From Serratia rubidaea (lineage in GTDB: Bacteria > Pseudomonadota > Gammaproteobacteria > Enterobacterales > Enterobacteriaceae): a DNA stretch of 64,000 nucleotides. The position numbers were made by a program, and so were the translations under genes. Position 1 is the stretch's first letter, and every line of letters starts with the position of its first letter. Where the stretch lies: assembly GCA_901472405.1 (NCBI GenBank), contig LR590463.1:3224001-3288000 (forward strand). The letters run 5' to 3'. Under the pieces are notes generated by a model. It searched no databases. It saw only the letters and a list, made by a program, of their open reading frames with translations, and was not told the origin of the DNA. Of this stretch, positions 10,209 through 18,578 are shown in pieces.

Positions 10209-10974
10209 TTATGCCACGTATTTCTCTACCAGCGCCTGCAGGATCGCCGCGGTTTCCGCATCCATGACGCCGTCATATTTCTGCGGGCGGAAATGCAGCT
10301 GGAACGCCCGCACCAGTTGGCGGTAGCCCTCGTCGTCGCCGGCGGCGCTGATGTCATAGCCATATTTGGCAAACAGCGCCAGCAGCTGTTGCCGGTCTGG
10401 CAACTGACAGCAGCAGCGCTGCTGATAGCGCTGGCGCGTCTCCTCATCATACCAGGCGCCGACACCGGCCAGATACAGCTGATGCCACGGGAACTGCGGG
10501 CCGGGGTCGCTCTTGCGGCCGGGCGCAATGTCCGAATGCGCCACCACGTTGACCGGTGAAATATCCGGATAGCGCTGCAGAATATTGCGCGTCAGCTGGA
10601 TCACCGCCTCAATCTGCTGCGGATCAAACGGCGGGAAGGTGATATCTTCACCGTCGCCGCTGGCCAGGTTGACGATCTCAATGCCGATCGAGGTGTCGTT
10701 CAGGCTGTTGCGCGCCCCCCACTGGCTGACGCCGGCGTGCCAGGCACGCTCCTGTTCATCCACCAGGTTAAAGATGCGCAGCCCGTCGAACCCGGCTTCC
10801 CGATAGCCGGCATCGTTCGGATCCGGCACCAGGTAGTGCGCGCTGACGCCGTTGGCCGGTCAGCGAGGCGATCGAGTCGGCAAAATTTTGCGCAGTGTAG
10901 TGCAGCACCAGAAAGCGCACGCGGCGGTTAAAGCTGGCTACCGAACGGTAGCTGTTGTAATCGATAGTGAACAT
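10209..10974 (-). CDS. N-acetylmuramoyl-L-alanine amidase, AmpDh3-like
   Basis: A zinc amidase of the Amidase_2/AmpD fold that cuts between N-acetylmuramic acid and the stem peptide. Residues 1-30 (MFTIDYNSY...RVRFLVLHYTA) include the first zinc histidine. SLNDTSIGIEIVN, then NVVAHSDIAPGRKSDPGPQF supply the other ligands and catalytic residues. The C-terminal 60 residues form a small helical peptidoglycan-binding domain (AFQLHFRPQKYDG). The corrected length, 254 residues, and the start match Pseudomonas aeruginosa AmpDh3 as I remember it better than E. coli AmiD. There is no signal peptide or lipobox. Pseudomonas AmpDh3 is reported as a type VI secretion effector, and nothing here proves that role. 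The frame breaks near 10855-10859 (one extra base in CCGG). The gene is divergent from an S24 repressor. Confidence 0.85.
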
Positions 10975-11067
10975 CGCAGATTCCCTCTTTGCGTTGGCTG
11001 TTCAAAGGTATTCGCACATCGTCATGATACGCGAAGTTTGGGTGACATGAACATCATCACGCATTTA

Positions 11068-11134
11068 TTTTTAGCTAAATGCTAAATTTTTAGCAAGCAT
11101 TTTTAGCAGAGAAAATATTTACCTTTTTGCTAAA
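11068..11134. promoter_or_regulatory. Cluster of operator palindromes between amidase and S24 repressor
   Basis: The half-site TTTAGCA and its complement TGCTAAA recur. A perfect 7+2+7 palindrome TGCTAAATTTTTAGCA lies at 11080-11095. TTTAGCTAAA lies just before it (11069-11078), and an inverted pair of half-sites lies at 11102-11108 and 11128-11134. The last half-site is 18 bases before the repressor start. Spaced repeats of one palindrome are typical of phage-type repressor operators. They lie in the 178-base region shared with the divergent amidase gene. Confidence 0.6.
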
Positions 11135-11152
11135 GAGTGCGATGATCCACCA

Positions 11153-11898
11153 ATGGAAACCAAAGAGATAAGGCGCAACAATCTGCGCGACCTGATGGCC
11201 CGCTACGCGCGTAACGGCATCAACCAGAACGAGTTCGCCGCGCTGGTTGAGTCCTCCGCGCCACGCTGAGCCAAATCATCGGGACAAATCCTCACGCAAT
11301 CTTGGCGATAACCTCGCCAGGCGGATTGAGGCCAGGCTGAATTTACCCAAGGGGTGGTTCGATGTCTTCCATGAAAAACAGCTGGCCCAAACCCTTTGAT
11401 AACGTCGATACGGCGTCAGATTTTCAGCCTGCCCGCCTGAAGCCGGTGGTGTGGGAAGACACCGACCAGGACAAGGAAGAGTTTGTGGAAATCCCCCTGC
11501 TGGACATTGATTTTTCCGCGGGCGACGGCTGCTATGAAATCGTCGACCGTGAAGAGTTTTCGCTGATTTTCCGCCGCTACTACCTGCACAAAATGGGCGT
11601 GCCGGTGAATGCCGCACGGATTATCCGCATCTCCGGCTCCAGCATGGAGCCGCGCCTGCAGGACGGCGACGTGGTCGGCATCAATACCGACGATGTACGC
11701 ATCCGCGAAGGCAAAACCTACGCCATCCGCCACGGCAATCTCCTGCGTGTCAAAGTGCTGCTGGAGCAGCCGGACGGCGGCGTGGTGATCCGTTCGCTGA
11801 ACCGCGAAGAGTACCAGGATGAGTGCCTCAGCTATCAGCAGCGTAAAGATCAGCTGGTGGTGCTCGGCCGGGTGTTCTGGTCATCCTCATCCTGGTAA
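11153..11898 (+). CDS. XRE/S24 LexA-like transcriptional repressor
   Basis: A two-domain regulator of the phage CI/LexA type. Residues 1-70 form a helix-turn-helix domain (NQNEFAALVESSAPTLSQIIG, then SRNLGDNLARRIEARLNLP). The C-terminal part is an S24 self-cleaving domain with catalytic Ser in SGSSMEPRL and Lys in LLRVKVL. An Ala-Gly pair in DIDFSAGDG is the likely cleavage site. I read one 248-residue protein although three single-base errors split it: a lost C near 11262, a lost A in AAA 11286-11288, and an extra T in TTT 11395-11397. Removing that T gives a continuous TLDNVDTASDF. In this family RecA filaments trigger cleavage, so its targets may respond to DNA damage (inference). It starts at ATG 11153. 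Confidence 0.8.
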
Positions 11899-11904
11899 GC
11901 GGGC

Positions 11905-13013
11905 TTATTTAAAATCCACGGCCATCTGCTGCGGAATCGACAGGCCGCGGGTGCTGGCCACGCAGTGCGCAAGATAATCGGTAAAGCGCGGCGGCTGCGG
12001 CATCCCCAGCTTCAGCAGTTTGTCATTGCAGAAGCGCACATTGAGCATGGCGAACGAGCCGTAGAGGCGCATCGCTTTTAACATCAGCCGCTCATTACAC
12101 GGGCCGAAGATATCCTTCAGCTGGCGGCGCATCTGCACCAGCGCCTCATAGCTGACCTGCGCATAGTGCTCGCCGACCGGCGCCTGCTCCAGCGCGCTGG
12201 CCATGGCGCGGTCAATATCGGCAAAGCTGACGCTGCGCTCCGCCCGGCGGAGATATGGTACACATCGCTCTCCAGCTGTTCGCCGTTCAGCAGCATCACC
12301 AGCGCATCGGCGCAGTAATCCGCCGGAATTACGTCAATCTGATCCTGCAGTGAACACATAAATTTGCGCAGCATCAGCGCCATGCTGAATACCCAAAAAA
12401 TACTGCTGGAGGGCTGGCAGCCAAGGCGCGTATGACCGACGACGATCGACGGTCTGGCGATCACCAGCGGCAGCTGCGGCAGCCGCTGTCGCATCAGCTG
12501 TTCAATGGCGGATTTGGAGCGGGTGTATTCCACCAGATGCTCGGCGTCTGCGGCGAACTCGCCGCTTTCTGCCACCAGCGTGCCCGGCTCCGGCGTACAG
12601 GACATGGCGGTGCCGACGTGTAAAAAACGCTGCAGCCCCTCCACCTGCGCCATTCTGCTCGCCAGCGCCAGCGTGCCTGCAACGTTGACTTTCCAGATCA
12701 GCGGGTTATTGCCAAACGACGCCACCGCCGCGCAGTTAATTACCTGCGTCACGCTATCCAAACGCGCATCGTTCAGGAAATGCTCCGCGTCGGCTAAATC
12801 ACCCAATAAAATATTCTCCGGCGTGATTTTATTTAATACTTCCGGCGACAGATTAAACTTCGCCATGTTCTGTTTAATACGCGCCAGGCCCTGCTCGCTA
12901 TTTTCTGCCCGCACTAACAGCAGGTAATTTATCTGATGATGATCGGTTAATAACTTCTCCAGCACTGCACCGCCCAGAAAGCCGGTGGCGCCCGTCAGCA
13001 GCAAAGTTTTCAT
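11905..13013 (-). CDS. SDR family reductase, extended NAD-binding type (thioester-reductase-like)
   Basis: The product (369 residues corrected) starts with a Rossmann dinucleotide-binding motif TGATGFLGG at residues 7-15. It has an aspartate-rich GDLAD strand, the NCAAVASF segment, and the active-site pair YTRSK (Tyr and Lys). The layout matches extended SDRs of the NAD-binding-4 group, including acyl-CoA reductases and the terminal reductase domains of peptide synthetases. The C-terminal 120 residues are helical. The substrate cannot be told, and no synthetase or acyl carrier gene lies nearby. The frame breaks near 12243-12245, where a CCC run is one C short. The gene is convergent with the S24 repressor. 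Confidence 0.75.
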
Positions 13014-13267
13014 GTTGTTTTACTCGTATGGGATAGAATAAAACGGAGTGTAAATGGCAACAACTAAACGCATCATCAATCAATAATTCACAAAAACATT
13101 AAATCACTTCGTTAAGGTTTTATTAAGGTTTACCGTGAAAGAAAAACGATAACTTTAGTTACACTCTTGATTTTATACTTTCACCCTTTCCTCTTTTTGT
13201 TGAGCAAGCATTTATATTTCACCTGCCTTAATAGCGGAAAATTCTTGCTCTGTATTCTGGAATCATC

Positions 13268-13426
13268 ATGAGCTACAACAAAAAAGTTTGGTTAGCCGTG
13301 CTGTTGCTGTGCGCCCTGTTTTGGAGCGCGCTCATCGGCTTGGCCTGCACGCGGTATGACTACCAGCATCGGCCAATCCATTCTGCAGAACAAAAGTGCA
13401 ACGCGGCCAGCCATCCGCAGCGATAA
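13268..13426 (+). CDS. Small single-helix membrane protein, YmiA-like
   Basis: A 52-residue ORF with ATG at 13268. It has a short positive N-terminus (MSYNKKVW), one hydrophobic segment (residues 8-27) and a polar, cysteine-containing tail. The KKVWLAVLLLCALFW segment resembles the E. coli small protein YmiA (KRKAWLAVFLGSALFW). Function is unknown. It lies alone between the SDR gene start and dinI. The 250 bases before it hold no other gene. Only the short motif supports the assignment. Confidence 0.45.
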   Translation: MSYNKKVWLAVLLLCALFWSALIGLACTRYDYQHRPIHSAEQKCNAASHPQR

Positions 13427-13492
13427 AAATCGTGCATATACCACGGACGTATTCTGCTCTACTTGACGGCAGAAGCGCTCACAGACAAAATA

Positions 13493-13508
13493 CTGTACAC
13501 AATCACAG
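13493..13508 (+). promoter_or_regulatory. LexA (SOS) box upstream of dinI
   Basis: CTGTACACAATCACAG has the CTG-N10-CAG spacing of the LexA operator and lies 18 bases before the dinI start codon. DinI-family genes are classic SOS genes, which supports the site. Confidence 0.85.
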
Positions 13509-13526
13509 TAACCTAAAGATGATGAT

Positions 13527-13769
13527 ATGTTTGTAGAGCTGATTTTTGACCAACGGAATGTTCAGGGGCTGCCCGGCGCAGCCGAGATGATCAAGGACGA
13601 ACTGACAAGGCGGGTGCACAAGATTTTTCCCGACGCCGACGTGAGGGTCAAACCCATGCAGGCAAACGGCCTGAATACGGATGCCAGCAAGAGCGACAAA
13701 GAAAAACTGAACCGCCTGCTGGAAGAGATGTTTGAAGAAGCCGATATGTGGCTGGTTGCTGACCTGTAG
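13527..13769 (+). CDS. dinI: DinI-like DNA-damage-inducible protein
   Basis: DinI modulates RecA by binding its filament and slowing or stabilizing coprotease activity during the SOS response. The 80-residue product has the family pattern: an N-terminal beta strand (MFVELIFD), a helix with DELTRRV, and an acidic C-terminal helix (LNRLLEEMFEEADMWLVADL) that mimics DNA in the known family member. The SOS box just upstream agrees. It is monocistronic. Length and acidic tail match DinI, but it is not close enough to tell dinI from plasmid-type impC homologues. Confidence 0.85.
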   Translation: MFVELIFDQRNVQGLPGAAEMIKDELTRRVHKIFPDADVRVKPMQANGLNTDASKSDKEKLNRLLEEMFEEADMWLVADL

Positions 13770-13847
13770 CCGTTGAAACCAGGGGTAAGGTTAGTTTAAG
13801 GTACATAAGCTAAAACGCCCCTATCAACGATGACAAGGAGTCACCCC

Positions 13848-14884
13848 ATGGCCTTACCGCCCCGTCAACGGATTGAACCTGGTTACTGCGTTGTTGAAAC
13901 CCCTGGCTCGTTCACTTCACAGGCAAACATGCTGTTCAGAAACCCAAACAGCGAAGCCGCCCGCTATTACCTGCAGCTTAATGCCGATACGCCATGGGTA
14001 AAGCCGGGACATATTCTGATCGTTGCCGATCCGCACAACCCCAGCAAGGCCCAGCCCTGCATCATTTACGCCAGGCCAAAAACCAGGTGAATAAAGCCAT
14101 GGCGCAGCTGGATGCCGAGCAGGCGACATTCCTGCAGCGTAACTACGACACCCTCGCCACCATACTTAATGGCAGCAGCACCGGATTAGGCATCGCCAGT
14201 GATTCAGGGAAACGTTACTTTCAACGAATTGATGAAATCCTGCAGAGAATAGAGATCACATACCAAAACCAGTTCCGCACTCAGGGTACGCTGATTGGCC
14301 AGCAGTTTTTTGTCGAACGTAATTGCCTGTTTGGTGAGCTCAAAGCAATGCTGGATAAACCTGTATTCAGCCGGCTGACGCGTAAAATCTTGAACCTGCG
14401 TCCGTATGAAAGCATCAAAAGCGCCTTAAATTTATCAAGCCGCTCTATTGTCCATGAGTGGTCTACGGCTGGCGTAGGTGCGATTAGGGGCTATTCGACC
14501 TATCTGGATAGCACCAACAGAGCCATTAAGTTTATGAAGAATGCTGGATGGGTGGGTCTGGCAATATCAGCGACTAGCACGACTAATGACGTGTATCATG
14601 CCTGTACAACCGGCCGTGAGAGCGAATGCGGTCACGTTGCCTTCAAAGAATACGGAGCCTTTGTTGCCGGAGTCGGATTAGGTTCAGCTGGAGGCACTTG
14701 GGGTGCCTTGGCTGGGGGTGGAATTTGCGTTGCCTTAGGGATTATCAGCGCCCCGATGGCCGGTAGTGCTGGCGTAGCATGTGCCATCGTAGGCAGTGGC
14801 ATTGGGGCATATGCTGGAACCGCAGCAGGCGAGGCTATTGGTGGTCGCGTAGGAAGCGGCATGGCCAATATCTTGTTTAGGTGA
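13848..14884 (+). CDS. Predicted membrane-active toxin/effector with LysM-like N-terminus
   Basis: I cannot name a characterised family for this 345-residue protein. Residues 12-62 (GYCVVETPG ... WVKPGHILIVADP) look like a degenerate LysM fold. The middle (about 70-200) is helical, with the segment QNQFRTQGTLIGQQFFVERN. The last 110 residues are glycine- and alanine-rich hydrophobic segments (AGVGLGSAGGTWGALAGGG, then GVACAIVGSGIGAYAGTAAG) resembling glycine-zipper, pore-forming sequences. There is no signal peptide. The ATG at 13848 has AAGGAG ten bases upstream. A frame break lies near 14045-14065 (one base lost). A small membrane protein gene follows after 12 bases, the arrangement of an effector or bacteriocin with its immunity gene (inference). 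Base composition is lower in GC than in neighbouring core genes. Confidence 0.6.
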
Positions 14885-14896
14885 CATAGGTAAATT

Positions 14897-15306
14897 ATGA
14901 GTGATGCAATTAGAAACATTGGTACAATAATCGCCTTCCTGGGGATGCTACTATTTATTTTTAGCATTATTTATTTTGCTGTTATAAAAAAAAACTATAA
15001 AAATACAATTTCAAAATACATGTCACATGGTTTGTTTATGCGGCAATTCGATATTCTTGCTGTTTCCGCAGGTATTTTGGCAGTATGATCGTCACCATAT
15101 TTTTCTGGCAGCTTCTGACCCGTAAACGCATCCGATTGTCTAAAACTGAGTACCTTGGAGATGAATCTTACGATTTCATCAATACCTTACCTAAAAGTGA
15201 AACCCGTTGGATTAAACGCTATTTTTACCTCTTTCTCATCTGGTCACTTTCAATACTCTTGGGAGGGGCGATGATGTATCTGCCCGACTGGCTACATATG
15301 TCATAA
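14897..15306 (+). CDS. Predicted immunity protein, three membrane helices
   Basis: It begins 12 bases after the predicted toxin and was probably co-transcribed with it. Corrected for one lost base near 15084 it is a 136-residue inner-membrane protein. Helices lie at about 9-30, 50-72 and 108-130, with a Lys-rich loop (VIKKNYKNTISKY) and a basic segment (LTRKRIRL). The protein encoded at 26447-26851 (134 residues, unbroken) has the same helix pattern and aligned motifs (IYFAVIKKNY against VYFGIKKKKY), which supports reading it as one protein. Immunity proteins of pore-forming colicins such as E1 also have three helices. The role is inferred from position and topology only. Confidence 0.6.
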
Positions 15307-15697
15307 TAGAGACTAGTTACCTAATAGCTCACTGCACGGTTTTGTTTACTTATCGCACAATGGTAACGACCACTGCAGCCCATACATTCCCCTAATATGT
15401 TTCTGATGCCCGATTGGAGGCCTTTATTGTAACCAGCTTAACAACATCATGATAAAAACCGTACCTAACATTTTTCTGTTTTATCTATGTGCGATAACAG
15501 AGCACTCCCGTTCCCTCAACTCACTCCCCCACAATAACGCGAATAAAATTGCCAACCCATGGAAGGGCTACGCACTGAGTATCCCCCTCTTCTGGACTGC
15601 CCGAATATGGTTTACCATATAGCAAACGCAGCGGATAAACAGGGTGCAACACCTTTAAATCTGTCAATCAGATGACAAACGCGGACAAGCTCAGACA
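15307..15697. other. AT-rich intergenic region, no confident gene
   Basis: A stretch of 391 bases between the immunity gene and sbcB, lower in GC than the surroundings. The only notable frame is a 57-codon ORF at 15449-15622 with no recognisable motif and no ribosome binding site. The composition suggests a remnant of the same acquired segment as the toxin pair (inference). Confidence 0.4.
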
Positions 15698-17128
15698 GTG
15701 AAAAACAACAGCAGACAGAACACGTTTTACATCCACGACTACGAAACCTTTGGCAAGAGCCCGTCGCTGGATCGTCCGGCCCAGTTTGCCGGCGTGCGCA
15801 CCGATATGGACTTCAATATTATCGAAGAGCCGCTGGTGATCTACTGCACCCGGCGGATGACTATCTGCCGGACCCGGAAGCGGTGATGATCACCGGCATT
15901 ACGCCGCAGGAGGCGCTGGCCAAAGGCGTTTGTGAGGCCGAATTCGCCCGTCAGATCAACGAAGCGTTCAGCGTTCCCGGCACCTGCATCCTCGGCTACA
16001 ACAATATTCGTTTCGACGATGAGGTCAGCCGCAATATCTTTTACCGCAACTTCCACGATCCTTACGCCTACAGCTGGCAAAACGGTAATTCACGCTGGGA
16101 TCTGCTGGATGTGATGCGTGCCTGTTACGCCCTGCGGCCAGAGGGGATCGTCTGGCCGGAAAACGACGAGGGCTTCCCCAGCTTCCGCCTGGAGCACCTG
16201 ACCCGCGCCAACGGCGTTGAGCATGAACAGGCGCACGACGCCATGTCGGACGTGTACGCCACCATCGCCATGGCCAAGCTGGTGAAGCAGGCGCAGCCGC
16301 GCCTGTTCGACTATCTGCTGCAGCACCGCAACAAGCACAAGCTGAACGCGCTGATCGATATTGCCGAGATGACGCCGCTGGTGCACGTATCCGGCATGTT
16401 CGGCGCAGCGCGCAGCAACACCAGCTGGGTCGCACCGCTGGCCTGGCACCCGGAGAATAAAAATGCGGTGATCGTCTGCGATCTGGCCGGCGATATCTCC
16501 CCGCTGCTGGAACTGGATGCCGACCAGCTGCGTGAGCGTTTGTATACCCGCCGCGACCAGTTAGCCGCCGACCAGCCGCCGGCGCCGATCAAGCTGGTGC
16601 ATATCAATAAATGCCCGGTGCTGGCGCCGGCCAAAACCCTGCTGCCGGAAAATGCTGAACGGCTGGGCATCGACCGCCAGGCCTGCCTGAACAACCTGCA
16701 GATCCTGCGTCAGCACCCGGAAGTGCGTGAGAAAGTGGTGGCGCTGTATGCCGAAGCGGAACCCTTTACCCCGGCCGACGACGTCGACGCCAAGCTGTAT
16801 GACGGTTTCTTCAGCGATGCCGATAAAGCGGCGATGAAGATCATTTTGCAAACCAAGCCGCAAAATCTGCCGGCGCTGGATCTGGCCTTTGGCGACGGCC
16901 GCATGAAGGAGCTGCTGTTCCGCTATCGCGCCCGCAATTACCCGAACACGCTGGGACGATGCCGAACAGCGCCGCTGGCTGCAGCACCGCCGCGAAGCGC
17001 TCAACGCCGAGCGGGTGCAGGCCTATATTCTGCAGTTGGAAGCGCTATACAACCAGCATGAAGGTGATAAGGCCAAAATGGCGCAGTTAAAAGCGCTGTT
17101 TGATTATGGCAAGCAGCTGGTCGGCTGA
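15698..17128 (+). CDS. sbcB: Exodeoxyribonuclease I
   Basis: Exonuclease I degrades single-stranded DNA 3' to 5' and works in recombination and mismatch repair. The DEDD active site is visible: FYIHDYETFG (Asp and Glu, residues 14-16), LGYNNIRFDDEV, and the HDAMSDV segment. The product follows E. coli ExoI closely (HGNSRWDLLDVMRACYALRP-like block, HVSGMFGA, LVHINKCPVLA). The corrected length is 476 residues (475 in E. coli). Two breaks occur: one base lost near 15850, and an extra G in GGG 16953-16955 (CTG-GAC-GAT expected). The start used is GTG at 15698. The start aligns with E. coli to within a few residues. Confidence 0.95.
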
Positions 17129-17137
17129 TTGATAATT

Positions 17138-17160
17138 TGCGGTGGGCCAGGCCCACCGCA
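17138..17160. terminator. Hairpin between sbcB and convergent stress-protein gene
   Basis: TGCGGTGGGC pairs with GCCCACCGCA around a tight loop. There is no clear T run, so it may act with Rho or as a 3'-end stabiliser for the two convergent transcripts. Confidence 0.5.
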
Positions 17161-17162
17161 GG

Positions 17163-17615
17163 TTAACCGTCGGCGCGCACGTCAATCAGCACCGGGCAAG
17201 GCGCATGCTCAACCACCGCCACGCTGCATGACCCTTTTAACAGACGGTTAAAGGATGACATCTGGCGGCGCCCCATCACGATCATCGCCGCTTTTTGCGC
17301 CTTCGCTTCCGCCACGATCGCCTCCGCCGCTTCGCCAACCAGCACCTTGCCGCTGGCGCTGACGCCGGCCTCGCTCAACACCGCCAGCGCCTGCCGCACC
17401 ACCGCTTCGGCCGTCTGCTGTTCATCATTGGCATAGGCAAAATCCGCCGGATCTTCGCCGCCCGGTTCATCGCCGTTCACCGTCAGCGCGTAACCCGCAT
17501 CGATGCAGCACACCGCCAGCGCCTGCGCCTGCAGCGCCCGCGCCTGCTCAGCCGCCAGGGCCAGCACATATTGCGTCGCATCCGAATTGTCCACCGCCAC
17601 CAATAACGTTTTCAT
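17163..17615 (-). CDS. Universal stress protein, UspA family
   Basis: A cytoplasmic 150-residue protein with a single Usp domain. It starts with the MKTLLVAVDNSD strand and ends with an ATP-binding-type loop: VMGRRQMSSFNRLLKGSCS, a variant of the G-2X-G-9X-G(S/T) motif, and PCPVLIDVR as last strand. An acidic insert (residues about 48-65) separates the halves. The partner and trigger are unknown. The neighbour on the same strand upstream is the IclR regulator gene, nine bases away, so the two may form one operon read from the IclR promoter. Confidence 0.82.
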   Translation of the reverse strand: MKTLLVAVDNSDATQYVLALAAEQARALQAQALAVCCIDAGYALTVNGDEPGGEDPADFAYANDEQQTAEAVVRQALAVLSEAGVSASGKVLVGEAAEAIVAEAKAQKAAMIVMGRRQMSSFNRLLKGSCSVAVVEHAPCPVLIDVRADG

Positions 17616-17624
17616 CTCAGACTC

Positions 17625-18414
17625 CTATTCATCACGCAGCGCCGCCTTGCCGATTTCATCGATCAGCGCCTCTTTGCACTTCAGAATTTCACTCCGGTAA
17701 TGCGCCTCATTTTTCTGCAGGCGCGGGCCGGGGATCAACAAACTGATGGAGAAACGCCCGAGGATGGTGTCGATCGCCACCGCCATGGTGGAGATGCCTT
17801 CCAGCGTCTCACCGCGATCGTAAGCCAGCCCGGTGCGGCGAATCTCCGCCAAACGCGTCATCAGCGCGGGAAAATCACGCACCGTTAAATCGGTAATCGC
17901 CGGATAGGCTTCCCCCAGCAGCGTGCGGGCCGCATCGTCGGTATCCAGCGCCAGCAGCGCCCGGCCGCCGGAGGTGCTGTACAGCGGCAGGTTCATGCCC
18001 AGCCGCGGCACCACGCGCAGTTCGCGCTCGGCAACAATATAGTGAACCACCGCCAGCTGCAGGCCGTTGGCCCGCGCCAGCGACACGGTTTCCCCCGGTC
18101 GCATCGCTCAACGCCTGCAGCCAGGGCTGAGCAATCGCCACCACGTCGGTATGCACGTTGGTAATCAGGCGCAGCAGCGCCGGCCCCAGACGCACCCCGC
18201 CGACGCTGCCGTGGCTGCGCACCAGCTGAGCCTCGTCCAGCGCGCCGACGATACGCTGCACCGTTGAGCGCGGCAGATCGACCCGCTGAGCGATCTCGCC
18301 CAGGCTCATCCCGTTCGGTTTTTCACCCAGCGCATTGAGGATCTTTGCGGCGCGGGCAATGACCTGAATACCCTTCGTCCTTTCGTCATCGCGGGCTATT
18401 GGCGGTTCAGACAT
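17625..18414 (-). CDS. IclR family transcriptional regulator
   Basis: The product (262 residues corrected) has an N-terminal winged helix-turn-helix (about 15-75: ARAAKILNALGEKPNGMSLG, then LPRSTVQRIVGALDEA) and a C-terminal IclR ligand-binding domain (about 95-250). I start at the ATG at 18414 (MSEPPIARD). An ATG 11 codons earlier is possible. The frame breaks in the CCCCC run 18092-18096, where one C is extra (GGG-GAA-ACC expected). The gene is divergent from an EmrAB-like pump, and two TGTAT...ATACA palindromes lie between them. It therefore probably controls that pump and itself. The inducer is unknown. Confidence 0.85.
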
Positions 18415-18475
18415 AACACTTTCCCTTTTCGTGCGGTTCTCGTCCATTGTAACACTCTTACTTTGACGCGCGCAC

Positions 18476-18538
18476 TGTATCACATTGCAATACAATGCAT
18501 CACAATATAATATAAATCGCGACTTGTATCACAATACA
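18476..18538. promoter_or_regulatory. Two palindromic operators between iclR-type gene and efflux operon
   Basis: TGTATCACAATACA (18525-18538) is an inverted repeat TGTAT-N4-ATACA. TGTATCACATTGCAATACA (18476-18494) repeats the same arms with a nine-base spacer, and another CACAATATA copy lies between. IclR-family proteins bind short pseudo-palindromes in divergent promoter regions, so these are likely operators. Confidence 0.6.
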
Positions 18539-18578
18539 GTACACCGCATCGATTAATTCCCCTCTCTGGAGTACTCAT

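Noticed and set aside
11153..11898. Separate HTH and S24 peptidase genes
   Set aside because: Removing one T from TTT 11395-11397 and restoring one C and one A gives a continuous two-domain repressor of normal length, so two genes are not needed.
14897..15306. Two translationally coupled small proteins with an ATGA overlap at 15085
   Set aside because: The unbroken paralogue at 26447-26851 has the same total length and helix pattern as the two pieces joined, so a single gene with one lost base is more likely.
15449..15622. 57-codon ORF beginning MIKTVPNIFLFYL in the gap before sbcB
   Set aside because: No ribosome binding site, no recognisable motif, and AT-rich context. It may be a remnant, but the support is too thin for a gene call.
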